Origin: an uncultured Lachnospira sp.
GTDB taxonomy: Bacteria; Bacillota; Clostridia; Lachnospirales; Lachnospiraceae
NCBI GenBank assembly: GCA_910589305.1
Contig: CAJUTV010000001.1
Coordinates: forward strand, 347,615-411,614
Reading direction: 5' to 3'
DNA length: 64,000 nt
Shown piece after piece: positions 8,314 to 18,152 of the stretch. The notes beneath the pieces are model-generated. The model was not told where the DNA came from, did not search any database, and worked only from the letters and a program-made list of their open reading frames with translations. The position numbers were made by a program, and so were the translations under genes. Within the stretch, counting starts at the first letter, position 1; each line of letters opens with the position of its first letter.

Positions 8314-11300
8314 TCAACTACCTAAATTTTGTACAACTATTTCCTGTCCTAAACAAAAAGAATAAATAATTCGCTCTTTTACTGGAAGCCCTGTCAACTG
8401 CTGTAATGCCTTGCTATAATAATCCAACTGAATTGCATATCGGTTTATCAGCTCCTCAACGCCTTGTTCTCCCTTTGCAACACGGTCTGTCTTATAATCA
8501 ATCACTGTTATTTTTCCATCTTCAACAAAATATAAATCAATAACCCCTTGAATCAGCATATCAGGTCCATTATCCATCAAAAAGACAAAGGGCTGCTCTC
8601 TCCATAACCTTTTTTCGGCATCTGCTTTGGCAACTCGTTTTCCTAGTTTAGAATCACAAAACTGTTTGATATCAGCAGCCCGAATACATTGTCTTTGTTC
8701 TTTGTCAATAAATTCTTGCTCTAACAACGAATCAAGCTGTGCTTCAATATCATTATTTCCAAAGTCAACACATTCCATTATTCGGTGATAAGCGACACCT
8801 CTGTTTGCGGCAACTTGCTGTTTTGATGTATCTTCCAAAAACTTTGGAATAATCAATTCTTCCTCTATATTGGCATCCACCGCTTCTAAAAGATGTGCCT
8901 CCATTGCCATTCTCTCATCAATATCTGCATCATACTGCATTTTCTTTAACTCTGAAACGGTAATTTTTGTCCTTGTTTCAGAATCTAGTTTATAAGGATA
9001 TGGGGGAAGAAGCTTTATATCTTGCTCTACTTCGTCCTCATCAGACTGAAATTCTTTAAGCCTTATGCGTTCTTCCTCTGTCTGCTCTTCTTCGCCGCAT
9101 AAATAAGCATTTTCATTATGTACTATAAATTTTCCCTCATTGCCCTCCTTTAAATGTACAACAGGCATAATCATATCTAGCATAGTGGTGCATTCTGCAA
9201 CATCAGCATAGGTAAATTGATTGATTTCTTTGATGGATTCTGCCTTTCTTTGCCACTTTAACAGTGCAGTCTCCAAATTACTGACCGTTCCTGTGATAAA
9301 CAGCTTTTCTTTTGCCCTAGTCATAGCTACATATAAAACACGCATCGTCTCGCTGATATCCTCTTTAATAATACTTTTTGAAATTGCATTTTTAATAAGC
9401 GTTGGCTGTATTGTTCTTTTTTCTAAATCAACCAAATCAGCACCAATTCCAAGCTCTTGGTGAACAATCACACTTCCCAAAGCATCGGCATGATTTAATT
9501 TTTTCCCCATACCAGTAAGGATAACTACAGGAAATTCCAACCCTTTACTTTTATGAATACTCATAATGCGTACTACATTATCATTACTTCCAAGAAGAGA
9601 GGCTTCGCCCAATTCCACATTATATTTTTTTAATCGTTCAATATATCGCAGAAAATTAAAAAGCCCCTGATAGCTTGTACTTTCATATGCTCTTGCCTTC
9701 TCCATTAAAATATCAAGGTTCGCTTGACGCCTTTTTCCTGCTGGCATTGTTCCCACATAATCATAATAACCTGTATTATACATTACATCCCAAATCAAAT
9801 CATAAACAGACATATATTCAGACTTTTCTCTATATCGGTAAAGCAGTTCCAAAAATGCTTTTGCTTTTGGATTATCACTTTCTTTTAATTGAATATACAA
9901 TTTCACCCTTTTATCCGTTACTCTGATTTCAGATAATTCTTTTGTGTCCATTCTTCCAAAATAAGAAAGAAGCACTGCCGCCATAGGAATATCTTGCAAA
10001 GGATTATCAATCACTGTAAGCATACTTAATATCAATTTAACCTCTCGTACATTAAAATACCCTTCTGATGTATCACAGTATGCTGGTATTCCCTGACTCA
10101 TAAGAATATCAACAAATGTATCTGCAACGCCTGTTATGGTCTTTGACAAAATAACAATATCACTATAACGAATAGGACGGTACCCTCCCGTTATTGTTTT
10201 ATCATACACCACATGAACGGTTCTATCGGCTGGGTGAACAAGCTCTTCAATCATATTGCACACACGCATAGCTTCCAATGTGCTGGTTTCTCTCTCATCT
10301 TCACTTTTTGCAACAACCAGTACTTCTGTTTCTGGCTTCTTATCAAAACCTACTGCCTGATACGCTTTATTGACGACAACAATTTGTTCTGGACTAGCAG
10401 GATATTCCATACCATGATTTAACTGCGCATTTTCATCATATTCAATCCCACAGTAATCCATGTGCATAATCCTTTTAAACACATCATTCGCCGTATAAAG
10501 CACATTGCTTCTGCTTCTAAAATTAGCTTGCAATTCTATTTTTGTTCCTTTTTTCAGACTGCTGTCTTTTAAATCGTTTATTTTTAAATTGTTTATCTCT
10601 AAATCTTTTTCTTCTAAATGCTCTACTTCTAATCCTTTTTCTTTTAAATGGTCTGTTTCTAAACTTCTTTCTTTTGCACTTTCAACTTCTTTATAACAAT
10701 TATATTTGTCCATAAATAACTCTGGACATGCCATTCTAAATTTATAGATACTTTGTTTTACATCGCCAACCATATAAATGTTATCGGATTTATCGCTTAA
10801 TCGCTGTCTGGAAACGGCTGTCAATATCTCCTCTTGAAGCATATTGCTGTCTTGATATTCATCAATTAATATTTCCTCATAATATGCTGCCAATGTATTT
10901 GCCACTTCTGTATATACTTTTTTTCCGTTCTCTATTCGTACAAGAATATTTAATGCCATATGTTCCATATCATTAAAATCAATAATATTTCGCTCTCTTT
11001 TTTCCTTCTGCATATATGAAGAAAACATCCTTGCCAATTCTAACATTTTATGCACATAAGGCGCATTTCTTATAATATTTTCATACATCGTATTATACTC
11101 TTCAGACAATATTTTTCCTGCAATCGTCTTTGTAATATAAGCTTTATAACGGTCTCTGCAGCTTTTTACATAATCTTTTTTTTCTTCATCTACATCTTTT
11201 TTTGCTCTTGGCAATCGCTCAAAATTGATTTGATGGATTTTTCTTAAAAATTCATCAAACGTTTTTGCGCATAACAATTCTTTGATATCTTGATGTTCAT

Positions 11301-12057
11301 TCTCAATACATTCAAGATAGGCAAGCGGTCCTTCCTCACTTACACAAATTGACTCCATTTTAGAATATCGAAAACTATAATCTCTTAACTGCTGTTTTAT
11401 ATCCTCCCATAAGCTGACAACACAAACATGATTTTCAAAATCTTCCTTATCTTTTATATGATACATTTCTTTGCAACGGTCATACCATTCTTCTTCCCAT
11501 GGACAGCTGCGTGCAAAATGATAAATATTGCTTATAATATCCATAACCTTACGGTCATCTCTTCCTGTTCCATACGCATCGATAAGATTTTGAAAATCCT
11601 CATCTTCTTTTGTATAATATTCCTCCATAAGCGCCATAAGCACATCATGTTCCAACAGTTTTAATTCCCCTTCGTCGGCTGTGCGAAAACCGGGGTCAAT
11701 ATCAACATCAACAAAATAATTTCTTACAATATTTAAACAAAAACTGTCAATCGTTGTAATCTGTGCATTGTTAATAAGTGTCTGCTGCCGTATTAACAAT
11801 TCATTATTTGGATTTTCTTCGCATAATTTTTCTAACGCACTTCTTAAACGCTGTTTCATCTCAGCGGCAGCAGCTCTTGTAAACGTGACAATAACAAGCC
11901 TGTCCGCATCAACAGGATTTTCTTTAGACGTTATTTTTTCTAAAATTCGCTGCACTAAAACAGCCGTTTTTCCTGAACCTGCTGCTGCTGATACTAGTAT
12001 ATTTTGACCGTTTAAATAAATGGCGTCCTTTTGCCTATCTGTCCATTGATTTGCCAT
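8314..12057 (-). CDS. addA: ATP-dependent helicase/nuclease subunit A
   Basis: AddA is the UvrD-like 3'-5' helicase and one of two nucleases of AddAB, which resects double-strand breaks for RecA. The start is the ATG of MANQWTDRQ behind GAGGAGG. Walker A (SAAAGSGKT) lies at residues 23-31. DEYQDSN is motif II, VGDVKQSIYKFR motif III, VMSIHKSKGLE-like motif V, and YVAMTRAKEKL motif VI. The C-terminal RecB-type nuclease is marked by HRIMECVDFG, GVIDLYF and DYKTD. The length (1247) is normal. Residues 465-504, in the loop between helicase motifs III and IV, are four copies of a charged ten-residue repeat not expected in this family. The gene overlaps the end of addB by 23 bp, indicating coupled translation. 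Confidence 0.96.
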   Translation of the reverse strand: MANQWTDRQKDAIYLNGQNILVSAAAGSGKTAVLVQRILEKITSKENPVDADRLVIVTFTRAAAAEMKQRLRSALEKLCEENPNNELLIRQQTLINNAQITTIDSFCLNIVRNYFVDVDIDPGFRTADEGELKLLEHDVLMALMEEYYTKEDEDFQNLIDAYGTGRDDRKVMDIISNIYHFARSCPWEEEWYDRCKEMYHIKDKEDFENHVCVVSLWEDIKQQLRDYSFRYSKMESICVSEEGPLAYLECIENEHQDIKELLCAKTFDEFLRKIHQINFERLPRAKKDVDEEKKDYVKSCRDRYKAYITKTIAGKILSEEYNTMYENIIRNAPYVHKMLELARMFSSYMQKEKRERNIIDFNDMEHMALNILVRIENGKKVYTEVANTLAAYYEEILIDEYQDSNMLQEEILTAVSRQRLSDKSDNIYMVGDVKQSIYKFRMACPELFMDKYNCYKEVESAKERSLETDHLKEKGLEVEHLEEKDLEINNLKINDLKDSSLKKGTKIELQANFRSRSNVLYTANDVFKRIMHMDYCGIEYDENAQLNHGMEYPASPEQIVVVNKAYQAVGFDKKPETEVLVVAKSEDERETSTLEAMRVCNMIEELVHPADRTVHVVYDKTITGGYRPIRYSDIVILSKTITGVADTFVDILMSQGIPAYCDTSEGYFNVREVKLILSMLTVIDNPLQDIPMAAVLLSYFGRMDTKELSEIRVTDKRVKLYIQLKESDNPKAKAFLELLYRYREKSEYMSVYDLIWDVMYNTGYYDYVGTMPAGKRRQANLDILMEKARAYESTSYQGLFNFLRYIERLKKYNVELGEASLLGSNDNVVRIMSIHKSKGLEFPVVILTGMGKKLNHADALGSVIVHQELGIGADLVDLEKRTIQPTLIKNAISKSIIKEDISETMRVLYVAMTRAKEKLFITGTVSNLETALLKWQRKAESIKEINQFTYADVAECTTMLDMIMPVVHLKEGNEGKFIVHNENAYLCGEEEQTEEERIRLKEFQSDEDEVEQDIKLLPPYPYKLDSETRTKITVSELKKMQYDADIDERMAMEAHLLEAVDANIEEELIIPKFLEDTSKQQVAANRGVAYHRIMECVDFGNNDIEAQLDSLLEQEFIDKEQRQCIRAADIKQFCDSKLGKRVAKADAEKRLWREQPFVFLMDNGPDMLIQGVIDLYFVEDGKITVIDYKTDRVAKGEQGVEELINRYAIQLDYYSKALQQLTGLPVKERIIYSFCLGQEIVVQNLGS
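10546..10665 (-). repeat. In-frame 30-bp tandem repeat inside addA (4 units)
   Basis: Four consecutive 30-nt units encode ten-residue units of the form SLETDHLKEK, GLEVEHLEEK, DLEINNLKIN and DLKDSSLKKG. The first two are most alike; the other two have drifted. The unit length is a multiple of three, so the frame is kept. The repeat lies in the poorly conserved loop just before the NFRSR motif. Confidence 0.85.
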
Positions 12058-15000
12058 CTGAGCCTGCCTCCTCATCTTTTTCTTGATTTAATTTTTCATC
12101 AATCTTTTCCCAAATTTCTTCTGGTTTTAAATTTGCAAATTTGCGAAATCCTTTGCCGCCCAAACTTGGAGAAAACCCGCACACTTCATTATACGGACAG
12201 TAATCGCATGATGTGTGCATACCATTTTTATAAGGATTAATGCGATTATTCCCCTCTAAGATATCTTTTCCAATATCGGTTTGATTGACCGATACATAAT
12301 GCTGCAATTTATCAAACGATTCTGTTGACAATGTATTTTCTTTTTCTTTGATATTGCCATCTTTATCAAAATTTACAGGCACTACAACCGACTTGCTTGT
12401 ATCGCTTGAATCCATCAGTTTTGGAAGATTATATTCTTTGTTAATTGCCCCTTTTAACATCAATTCTTCAAGGATATCTTTATTAAGCTGTTCCTCGCTT
12501 TGATTGTCAAACGCAATAATTGGATTTTTGACATTATAATAAAATACACCTGCAGGGATAATATTTTTTTCTGGGTGCCGCTTTTGTTCCATTAACATCG
12601 CTGCTCTTAAATATGTAACTAGCTGCATCTTTAACCCATAATACACTTGTGCAAGATTAAAATCGGAATTTCCTGTCTTGTAATCAACAACCCTTACATA
12701 AACATTTTTATCGTCCTCATAGATATCAATTCTATCAATCTTGCCTGTAATGCACATTTTTGCATGACCACTGTCTAATACAATTTCTTGCTCATCCATC
12801 ATAAATGAAAATTCAAATTCATCTGGTACAAATTTCCCGCTGTCAATTTGCCTGCCTATCGCCCAAAGCGTCCTATCTGCCAATTTTGCCATTCTTTTTA
12901 ATATAAACTTATTTCTTCCGCTATCTTTTAAAATCGTATCCGAATATTCATCACTAAGTCGGGCTAATACATCCTGCACATAACCAAACCTTGACTCATC
13001 ACTAAGATTTTGAAGCTGTTTTCCTTCTTGTTCCACACGCTTGCATACATTTTCAATAACACTGTGCATAATCGTTCCAAAATCACTGCTCTCAAATGTA
13101 TATTCATCTCTTCCATACAGTCCTAACCCATGACAGAGAAAATAAGCAAAATGGCAGGATGAATATTGTTCAAAAGCCGATATACTGCCAGAAAGCCGCT
13201 CATTGTAAAGCTTTAAGGCAAGATGTTCTCCTAGCATTTGGATATACGCATCAGGATTATAAACCAAATCGCTTTTTGGAATTTTTATATATTTAAGCTG
13301 TGAATTAAATTCTTTTGATGTATCCATAGACACATCTGGAAACATCTGTCGAATACTTTGCAAAAGATAAGAAGGCAATGCGCCTTTTCCGTCCGTTCCT
13401 TTTGATGAAAAGGTAATATAAATTTTATCAGACGGCTTTGTAAGAACAAGATAGAGATAAAATTTTTGTACAAACGCCTTTCTTCTGGAACTATCGGACA
13501 ATTCTATCTTCATATCTTCAAGATAGTCTCTGTCTGCCTCAGACAGTACTCCTTTACTTTCACTTTTTTTAGGAATAATCCCCTCATTCACGCCAAGAAA
13601 AAATAACACCTTAATCTCTTCTAATCGTGTTCGTTCAATATCACCCACAACAACACAATCTGCAGTAGGCGGAATTAATCCTACTTTAATCTCAGCAATA
13701 CCCGAATCAATAATTCGATTAAATTCACTAAGACTTAACTTTTGTTTGCCCAACAATTCCACTATCTTATCAAACAATTCAATAATTTTTGCATATATTT
13801 GATGATATTCATCGCCTGTATCAGGCAAATCGGCAAAATCATTAATTTTCTCCTGTGCTTTTGTGTCAACTAAAAATTCATAAACTGCCCGAACATAATC
13901 TTCAACAAACGCCTCTTTCTTTTTTAATTTTTTTTCCAATACCGCAAAAGGCGACATAATCTGTACACGCAATTCATTTAAATATTCAAGCGGGAACCCT
14001 TCTCTCTGCCTTCCTTTTCGAGTCCATTTTTTGCGCCACATTGTTCCGCGTACACCTGTTGCAACACAGTAATTATCAATTAAATCCACATCTTCTCTGG
14101 CAATTCCAGTCATACCTGTTCTTAGATAGCGCAGCATACTTTCATAACTATAATTTTTCTCAATAGCCTCCAACGCTCCCCTTAAAAATTCCACTAAAGG
14201 ATTATCAGCAACCGTCTTTTTATTATCGACAAACACTGGAATATTATTTTGTTTGCATATATTTCCAGCCAACAGACCATACAATTCAATTTCACCAGAA
14301 ACAATCGCAATATCTTTATATCTGTATCCATGAAATCGTGTCAGTTTTAACAGTTCACTCACAGCAAACTGGACTTCTTCTTTAGGTGTTGATGCTTCAT
14401 AGATATGAATTGCATCGCGGTCATCTTTATTTTGATAAAATATTTTATTATATCGAAACAAATTTTTTTCAAGAAACGCTATTCTTTTATTTTGAAAACG
14501 CGGATTACTATTTTTATTCATAAGAACAGGCTCTAAAATATCAATATGTGCCTCATCACACAGACGATATAACTTTTGTACCATCTCCTTACTCATAAAA
14601 AAAAGATTGTGCATTCCCTCCATCACATTAAGCTTTTCTTTTGCGTCAATTGTCACCGTCACTGTAATTTGATGACATAACTGTAATAACAGAACCATAA
14701 GATTATACTGTATAGGGGTAAAACCAGTAAATCCATCAAAAACAATTTCACTTTTTTTAATAATAGATGATTTATCAATCACTTGACACAACACATCTAA
14801 TATTTCCTCTGATGTAATATAATTATCCGATAAATAGTCCATAAATGAACGATATATAATATTTAAATCCTGCAATTTTGCGGTTAGAAGCTGATTGTCT
14901 GCCGATTTTACTGCAATTTCCCCAATATTGTCAACGCTGATATTATATTGAAGAAGCTCTGATATAACAGACTTTAATTCCGATACAAAACCTATTTTGT

Positions 15001-15340
15001 TAATACTGCTCCCAAAATAATGCAGGCTTTTTTTATGCTCTTCTAACACTTTTCGTACAATTAAATTTTTTCCTGTATCATCCAACACAGGACGATTTTG
15101 TCCGCCAACTTCCTCAAATACTTTATAGGCGAGACGCTCAAAACTGACAACATCAATATTTAAAATCCCTTTATTGGGATGCATATATACCAACTTTTTC
15201 TGTGTTGCCATTGTATATTGTTCAGGCACTACAATAATATAATTTCGTTCTGGATTTTGAATCGACTTTTCAATAATTTTCTGATATGCAAACGTTGATT
15301 TGCCAACTCCTGAACCGCCTGCTACAATCTTTAATCCCAT
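12035..15340 (-). CDS. addB: ATP-dependent helicase/deoxyribonuclease subunit B
   Basis: AddB is the partner of AddA in double-strand break processing, and carries an inactivated helicase domain and a RecB-type nuclease. Walker A is GGSGVGKST near residue 13. The nuclease core is visible as GKIDRIDIY and VVDYKTG. The Fe-S cluster cysteines are also present: one upstream in SSCHFAYF, three more in CDYCPYNEVC near the C terminus. The start is the ATG of MGLKIVAGG: an in-frame ATG five codons upstream overlaps the GAGGA ribosome binding site and is unlikely. The length (1101) is slightly shorter than Bacillus AddB. addB is transcribed first, with addA overlapping its 3' end. Confidence 0.95.
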   Translation of the reverse strand: MGLKIVAGGSGVGKSTFAYQKIIEKSIQNPERNYIIVVPEQYTMATQKKLVYMHPNKGILNIDVVSFERLAYKVFEEVGGQNRPVLDDTGKNLIVRKVLEEHKKSLHYFGSSINKIGFVSELKSVISELLQYNISVDNIGEIAVKSADNQLLTAKLQDLNIIYRSFMDYLSDNYITSEEILDVLCQVIDKSSIIKKSEIVFDGFTGFTPIQYNLMVLLLQLCHQITVTVTIDAKEKLNVMEGMHNLFFMSKEMVQKLYRLCDEAHIDILEPVLMNKNSNPRFQNKRIAFLEKNLFRYNKIFYQNKDDRDAIHIYEASTPKEEVQFAVSELLKLTRFHGYRYKDIAIVSGEIELYGLLAGNICKQNNIPVFVDNKKTVADNPLVEFLRGALEAIEKNYSYESMLRYLRTGMTGIAREDVDLIDNYCVATGVRGTMWRKKWTRKGRQREGFPLEYLNELRVQIMSPFAVLEKKLKKKEAFVEDYVRAVYEFLVDTKAQEKINDFADLPDTGDEYHQIYAKIIELFDKIVELLGKQKLSLSEFNRIIDSGIAEIKVGLIPPTADCVVVGDIERTRLEEIKVLFFLGVNEGIIPKKSESKGVLSEADRDYLEDMKIELSDSSRRKAFVQKFYLYLVLTKPSDKIYITFSSKGTDGKGALPSYLLQSIRQMFPDVSMDTSKEFNSQLKYIKIPKSDLVYNPDAYIQMLGEHLALKLYNERLSGSISAFEQYSSCHFAYFLCHGLGLYGRDEYTFESSDFGTIMHSVIENVCKRVEQEGKQLQNLSDESRFGYVQDVLARLSDEYSDTILKDSGRNKFILKRMAKLADRTLWAIGRQIDSGKFVPDEFEFSFMMDEQEIVLDSGHAKMCITGKIDRIDIYEDDKNVYVRVVDYKTGNSDFNLAQVYYGLKMQLVTYLRAAMLMEQKRHPEKNIIPAGVFYYNVKNPIIAFDNQSEEQLNKDILEELMLKGAINKEYNLPKLMDSSDTSKSVVVPVNFDKDGNIKEKENTLSTESFDKLQHYVSVNQTDIGKDILEGNNRINPYKNGMHTSCDYCPYNEVCGFSPSLGGKGFRKFANLKPEEIWEKIDEKLNQEKDEEAGSDGKSMDR

Positions 15341-15568
15341 ATCGTCATTCCTCATTTCTGTGCATTTGTATTTTTAATTTTTACGTTGCAGCTAATTTCT
15401 AAAAATAGCTAATAACTTATTTTTTGATAACACTGTAAAAATGATTCTTGCACTCAATCAATACATTTTTATTCTTTATAAAATGATACTTCAATGCTGT
15501 GAACTGCCATGAATATTCTATATACCAAACGCATAAATATATAGTAGCAAAAAAAAGGAGATTTGCAT

Positions 15569-16033
15569 ATGAGTTCAAAGACAAAAATTATTGTTATCCC
15601 TAAAATTGTTCTGATAGCAGCCGTTATTATCTTATTGTTAATTATTTCTATTGCTGTTTTTATGGGATTTCAAGGTAATAAGACACAAGAAATGGATACA
15701 CAAAAAGTGCAAAACACTACTTCTGACCATATATATACGCCTGGTGTTTATACATCGTCCATTATGCTTGATGGAAACCAGCTTGATATAAAAGTTACAT
15801 TGGATGCCAATAACATTAACGATATTGAAATGCTCAATCTCTCAGAGGCTGTAACAACCATGTATCCAATGCTTTCTGATAATTTTAATGAGCTTGCAAA
15901 AAATGTGTGTGAAAACGGCTCAACAGACAATATACGCTACTCATCTGATGTAAAATACACAACAAGCGTACTGTTAAATGGGATTAATTCCTGCCTTGAA
16001 AAAGCTCAAGTACATACAGAGACTAAAAAATAA
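15569..16033 (+). CDS. Small membrane-anchored protein with FMN-binding-like domain
   Basis: This is a 154-residue protein, starting at the ATG eight bases after AAGGAG. An N-terminal transmembrane helix (about 8-33) is followed by a short linker and a domain starting YTPGVYTSSIMLDGNQLDIKVTLD. The layout, YxxGxY followed by beta strands and a C-terminal YTTSVLLNGINSCLEKA helix, recalls the FMN-binding (RnfG/NqrC-type) domain. The Ser/Thr flavinylation motif is not clearly present, so flavin binding is uncertain. It is one of the few plus-strand genes and is convergent with pepF, sharing one terminator with it. Confidence 0.7.
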   Translation: MSSKTKIIVIPKIVLIAAVIILLLIISIAVFMGFQGNKTQEMDTQKVQNTTSDHIYTPGVYTSSIMLDGNQLDIKVTLDANNINDIEMLNLSEAVTTMYPMLSDNFNELAKNVCENGSTDNIRYSSDVKYTTSVLLNGINSCLEKAQVHTETKK

Positions 16034-16066
16034 GATGGAAAAATTAGGGATTTTATCTTTATATTA

Positions 16067-16100
16067 AAAGTGGGGACAGATTTTATCCGCCCCCACTTTT
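16067..16100. terminator. Bidirectional terminator
   Basis: Arms AAAAGTGGGG and CCCCACTTTT flank a 14-nt loop. The hairpin lies between the convergent FMN-binding-like gene and pepF and starts right after the pepF stop codon. A/T runs on both sides make it usable in both directions. Confidence 0.85.
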
Positions 16101-16101
16101 A

Positions 16102-17877
16102 TCATTGATTAAACAAATGTAAATATTTCCCAAACTCCTGCAATGCTTCCTCAACCACTTGTGGCTGTTCCATATCAACACCGCACAATTTCAACAAATC
16201 AATCGGATGCATACTGCCGCCGCTGCTTAAAAACTTCATATAACCAGCTAATGTCTGTTTATCACCCGCCAAAATCCTTGTCGCAATGGAAATGGCAGCC
16301 GAAAAACCTGTCGCATATTGATAGACATAAAATGGTGTATAAAAATGCGGAATCCTTGCCCACTCATATGTAATTTCTTTATCAATAACCATATTAGAAC
16401 CAAAATACTTTGCATTTAAGTCTTTATATAGGCTGCATAAATTATCTGCACAAAGCACTTCTCCCTGTTCCGCTATGCTGTGAGCCTTCTTTTCAAATTC
16501 GGCAAACATCGTCTGTCTGTAAAGTGTTCCCTTAAACTGCTCTAAATAGCGATTTATCAAATATTTACGCTGTGTTTCATCATTGCAGTGTTTTAATAAA
16601 TAGTGAATAAGAAGAGTCTCATTACATGTTGAAGCCACTTCTGCCACAAATATCTTATATCCTGAGTAGATATGAGGCTGTGTTTGATTGGAATAATACG
16701 TGTGCATGGCATGACCCATCTCATGAATTACCGTAAAAACATCATTTAACGTATCATTATAATTTAAAAATACATATGGGTGTGTGCTATATACGCCCCA
16801 AGAAAAAGCACCATTACGCTTGCCTGTATTTTCATATACATCAACCCAGCCATTGTCAAAGCCTTCACGAACAGTTGTGACATAGGCTTCACCAAGCGGC
16901 TGCAATGCCTGTATAACCATTTCTTTTGCCTGCCTATAATCCACTTTCATTGTATAATCAGAAACCATCAGAGCATAAATATCATAAAAATGCAATTCGT
17001 CCACACCAAGCTCATGTTTCCTTAACGCCACATAATCATGCATCTTATCAAGATTATTATTGACTGTTAATAAAAGATTATCATACACACGAACAGGAAT
17101 AAATGATTGTGTTAGATACATTTCTAATGTACTTGTATAATTTCTTGCATTGGCATAAAAAATAGCCCTCTTTACATCGCCATAATACGTTTCTGCAAGC
17201 GTGTGAATATAGCTGCTATATGGTTTATATAAAGTCTCAAATGCTGATTTGCGCACCTGTCTGTCATTGCTTTCCATAAGTGCGCTGTATCTGCCATGTG
17301 TCAATTCTATCTCTTCGCCTTTTTCATTTGTAATATACCCAAAACGAATATCGGCATTATTAAACTTTGAGAATATTTTACTAGGCGCATCTGCCATTCT
17401 CTGCACTGCAGCAAGTAATTTCTCTTCTTTATCCGACAATATATGTAGTTTGCCTGCCAATATATCCTCTATATATTGTCTATAAGGCTTTACTATCTGT
17501 TCCTCAAGATATTGCTTTATAATATTATCATCAATTGCCAAAATCTCAGGCTCTACAAAGGAATATTTTTCTGCCAATTTTGTGACTGCCATCTGTGCCT
17601 TGCCAGACATTGACTGATATAAAACATTTGTTGTATCTTCATAATATTTCATAAAGGCATAGACATAAATTTTTTCTGCCAAAAAATCCGCCTTATCTTG
17701 CTCATCTAAAACCAAAGCTAAATTATCTGCACGCTCGCAGATGATTCCTTTATATGGACAAGGCATTTCACACTCACGCAAAAATCTTTTATAATCTTCT
17801 TCCCATAATGCATCACTAGCATATATATCCTCAATACGCCATTTATCGCTTTGTTCTATCTCTGCTCTTGACAACAT
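16102..17877 (-). CDS. pepF: Oligoendopeptidase F (M3 family)
   Basis: This is a cytoplasmic zinc metallopeptidase that cuts short peptides. It has 591 residues, normal for PepF. The zinc site is HEMGH (His385, Glu386, His389), with the third ligand Glu413 in the following helix (FVAEVAST). The C-terminal segment IPHFYTPFYVYQYATGF is typical of the family. An AGGAGGTAA lies upstream of the ATG. It stands alone and is convergent with the gene on the plus strand. Confidence 0.95.
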   Translation of the reverse strand: MLSRAEIEQSDKWRIEDIYASDALWEEDYKRFLRECEMPCPYKGIICERADNLALVLDEQDKADFLAEKIYVYAFMKYYEDTTNVLYQSMSGKAQMAVTKLAEKYSFVEPEILAIDDNIIKQYLEEQIVKPYRQYIEDILAGKLHILSDKEEKLLAAVQRMADAPSKIFSKFNNADIRFGYITNEKGEEIELTHGRYSALMESNDRQVRKSAFETLYKPYSSYIHTLAETYYGDVKRAIFYANARNYTSTLEMYLTQSFIPVRVYDNLLLTVNNNLDKMHDYVALRKHELGVDELHFYDIYALMVSDYTMKVDYRQAKEMVIQALQPLGEAYVTTVREGFDNGWVDVYENTGKRNGAFSWGVYSTHPYVFLNYNDTLNDVFTVIHEMGHAMHTYYSNQTQPHIYSGYKIFVAEVASTCNETLLIHYLLKHCNDETQRKYLINRYLEQFKGTLYRQTMFAEFEKKAHSIAEQGEVLCADNLCSLYKDLNAKYFGSNMVIDKEITYEWARIPHFYTPFYVYQYATGFSAAISIATRILAGDKQTLAGYMKFLSSGGSMHPIDLLKLCGVDMEQPQVVEEALQEFGKYLHLFNQ

Positions 17878-17977
17878 CGTTGTTTACCTCCTGCACTTAT
17901 TTAAGACCATTCCATTTACATCATCAAATGAATCCTACTCATTTTTATAATATCTTTAAAAAATAGATGTACTATTA

Positions 17978-18025
17978 TATAAAAGTTCGCTTTACAAACA
18001 AAACGTCTGTATAACGAACTTTTGC
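17978..18025 (-). terminator. Hairpin, possible terminator downstream of degV-family gene
   Basis: Arms AAAAGTTCG and CGAACTTTT enclose an A/T-rich loop. In the minus direction the stem is followed by TATATAAT. It lies about 130 nt after the DegV gene end, so its link to that gene is not certain. Confidence 0.45.
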
Positions 18026-18084
18026 ACTGCAATTTTATTATATTTTTCACTATCAAGAAATTATTTAACATATGTTTGCAATTC

Positions 18085-18118
18085 ATCCTACGACTAAAGT
18101 CGCGGGTATTCTTGCCTT
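18085..18118. repeat. Short palindrome resembling an IS200/IS605-type end
   Basis: The perfect palindrome CGACTAAAGTCG (18091-18102) is flanked by CCTA and CGGGTATTCTTGCC. Hairpins of this form are familiar at the ends of IS200/IS605 elements in low-GC Firmicutes. No transposase or TnpB gene is nearby, so at most it is a relic. Confidence 0.4.
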
Positions 18119-18152
18119 ATATCATAAAAATCATATAACTTTAATTCTTTTA

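Noticed and set aside
10546..10665. CRISPR-like array
   Set aside because: The 30-bp units are contiguous with no spacers and lie in frame inside addA.
15563..15568. TTG start two codons upstream for the FMN-binding-like protein
   Set aside because: The ATG at 15569 has AAGGAG at a normal 8-nt distance; the TTG is too close to it.
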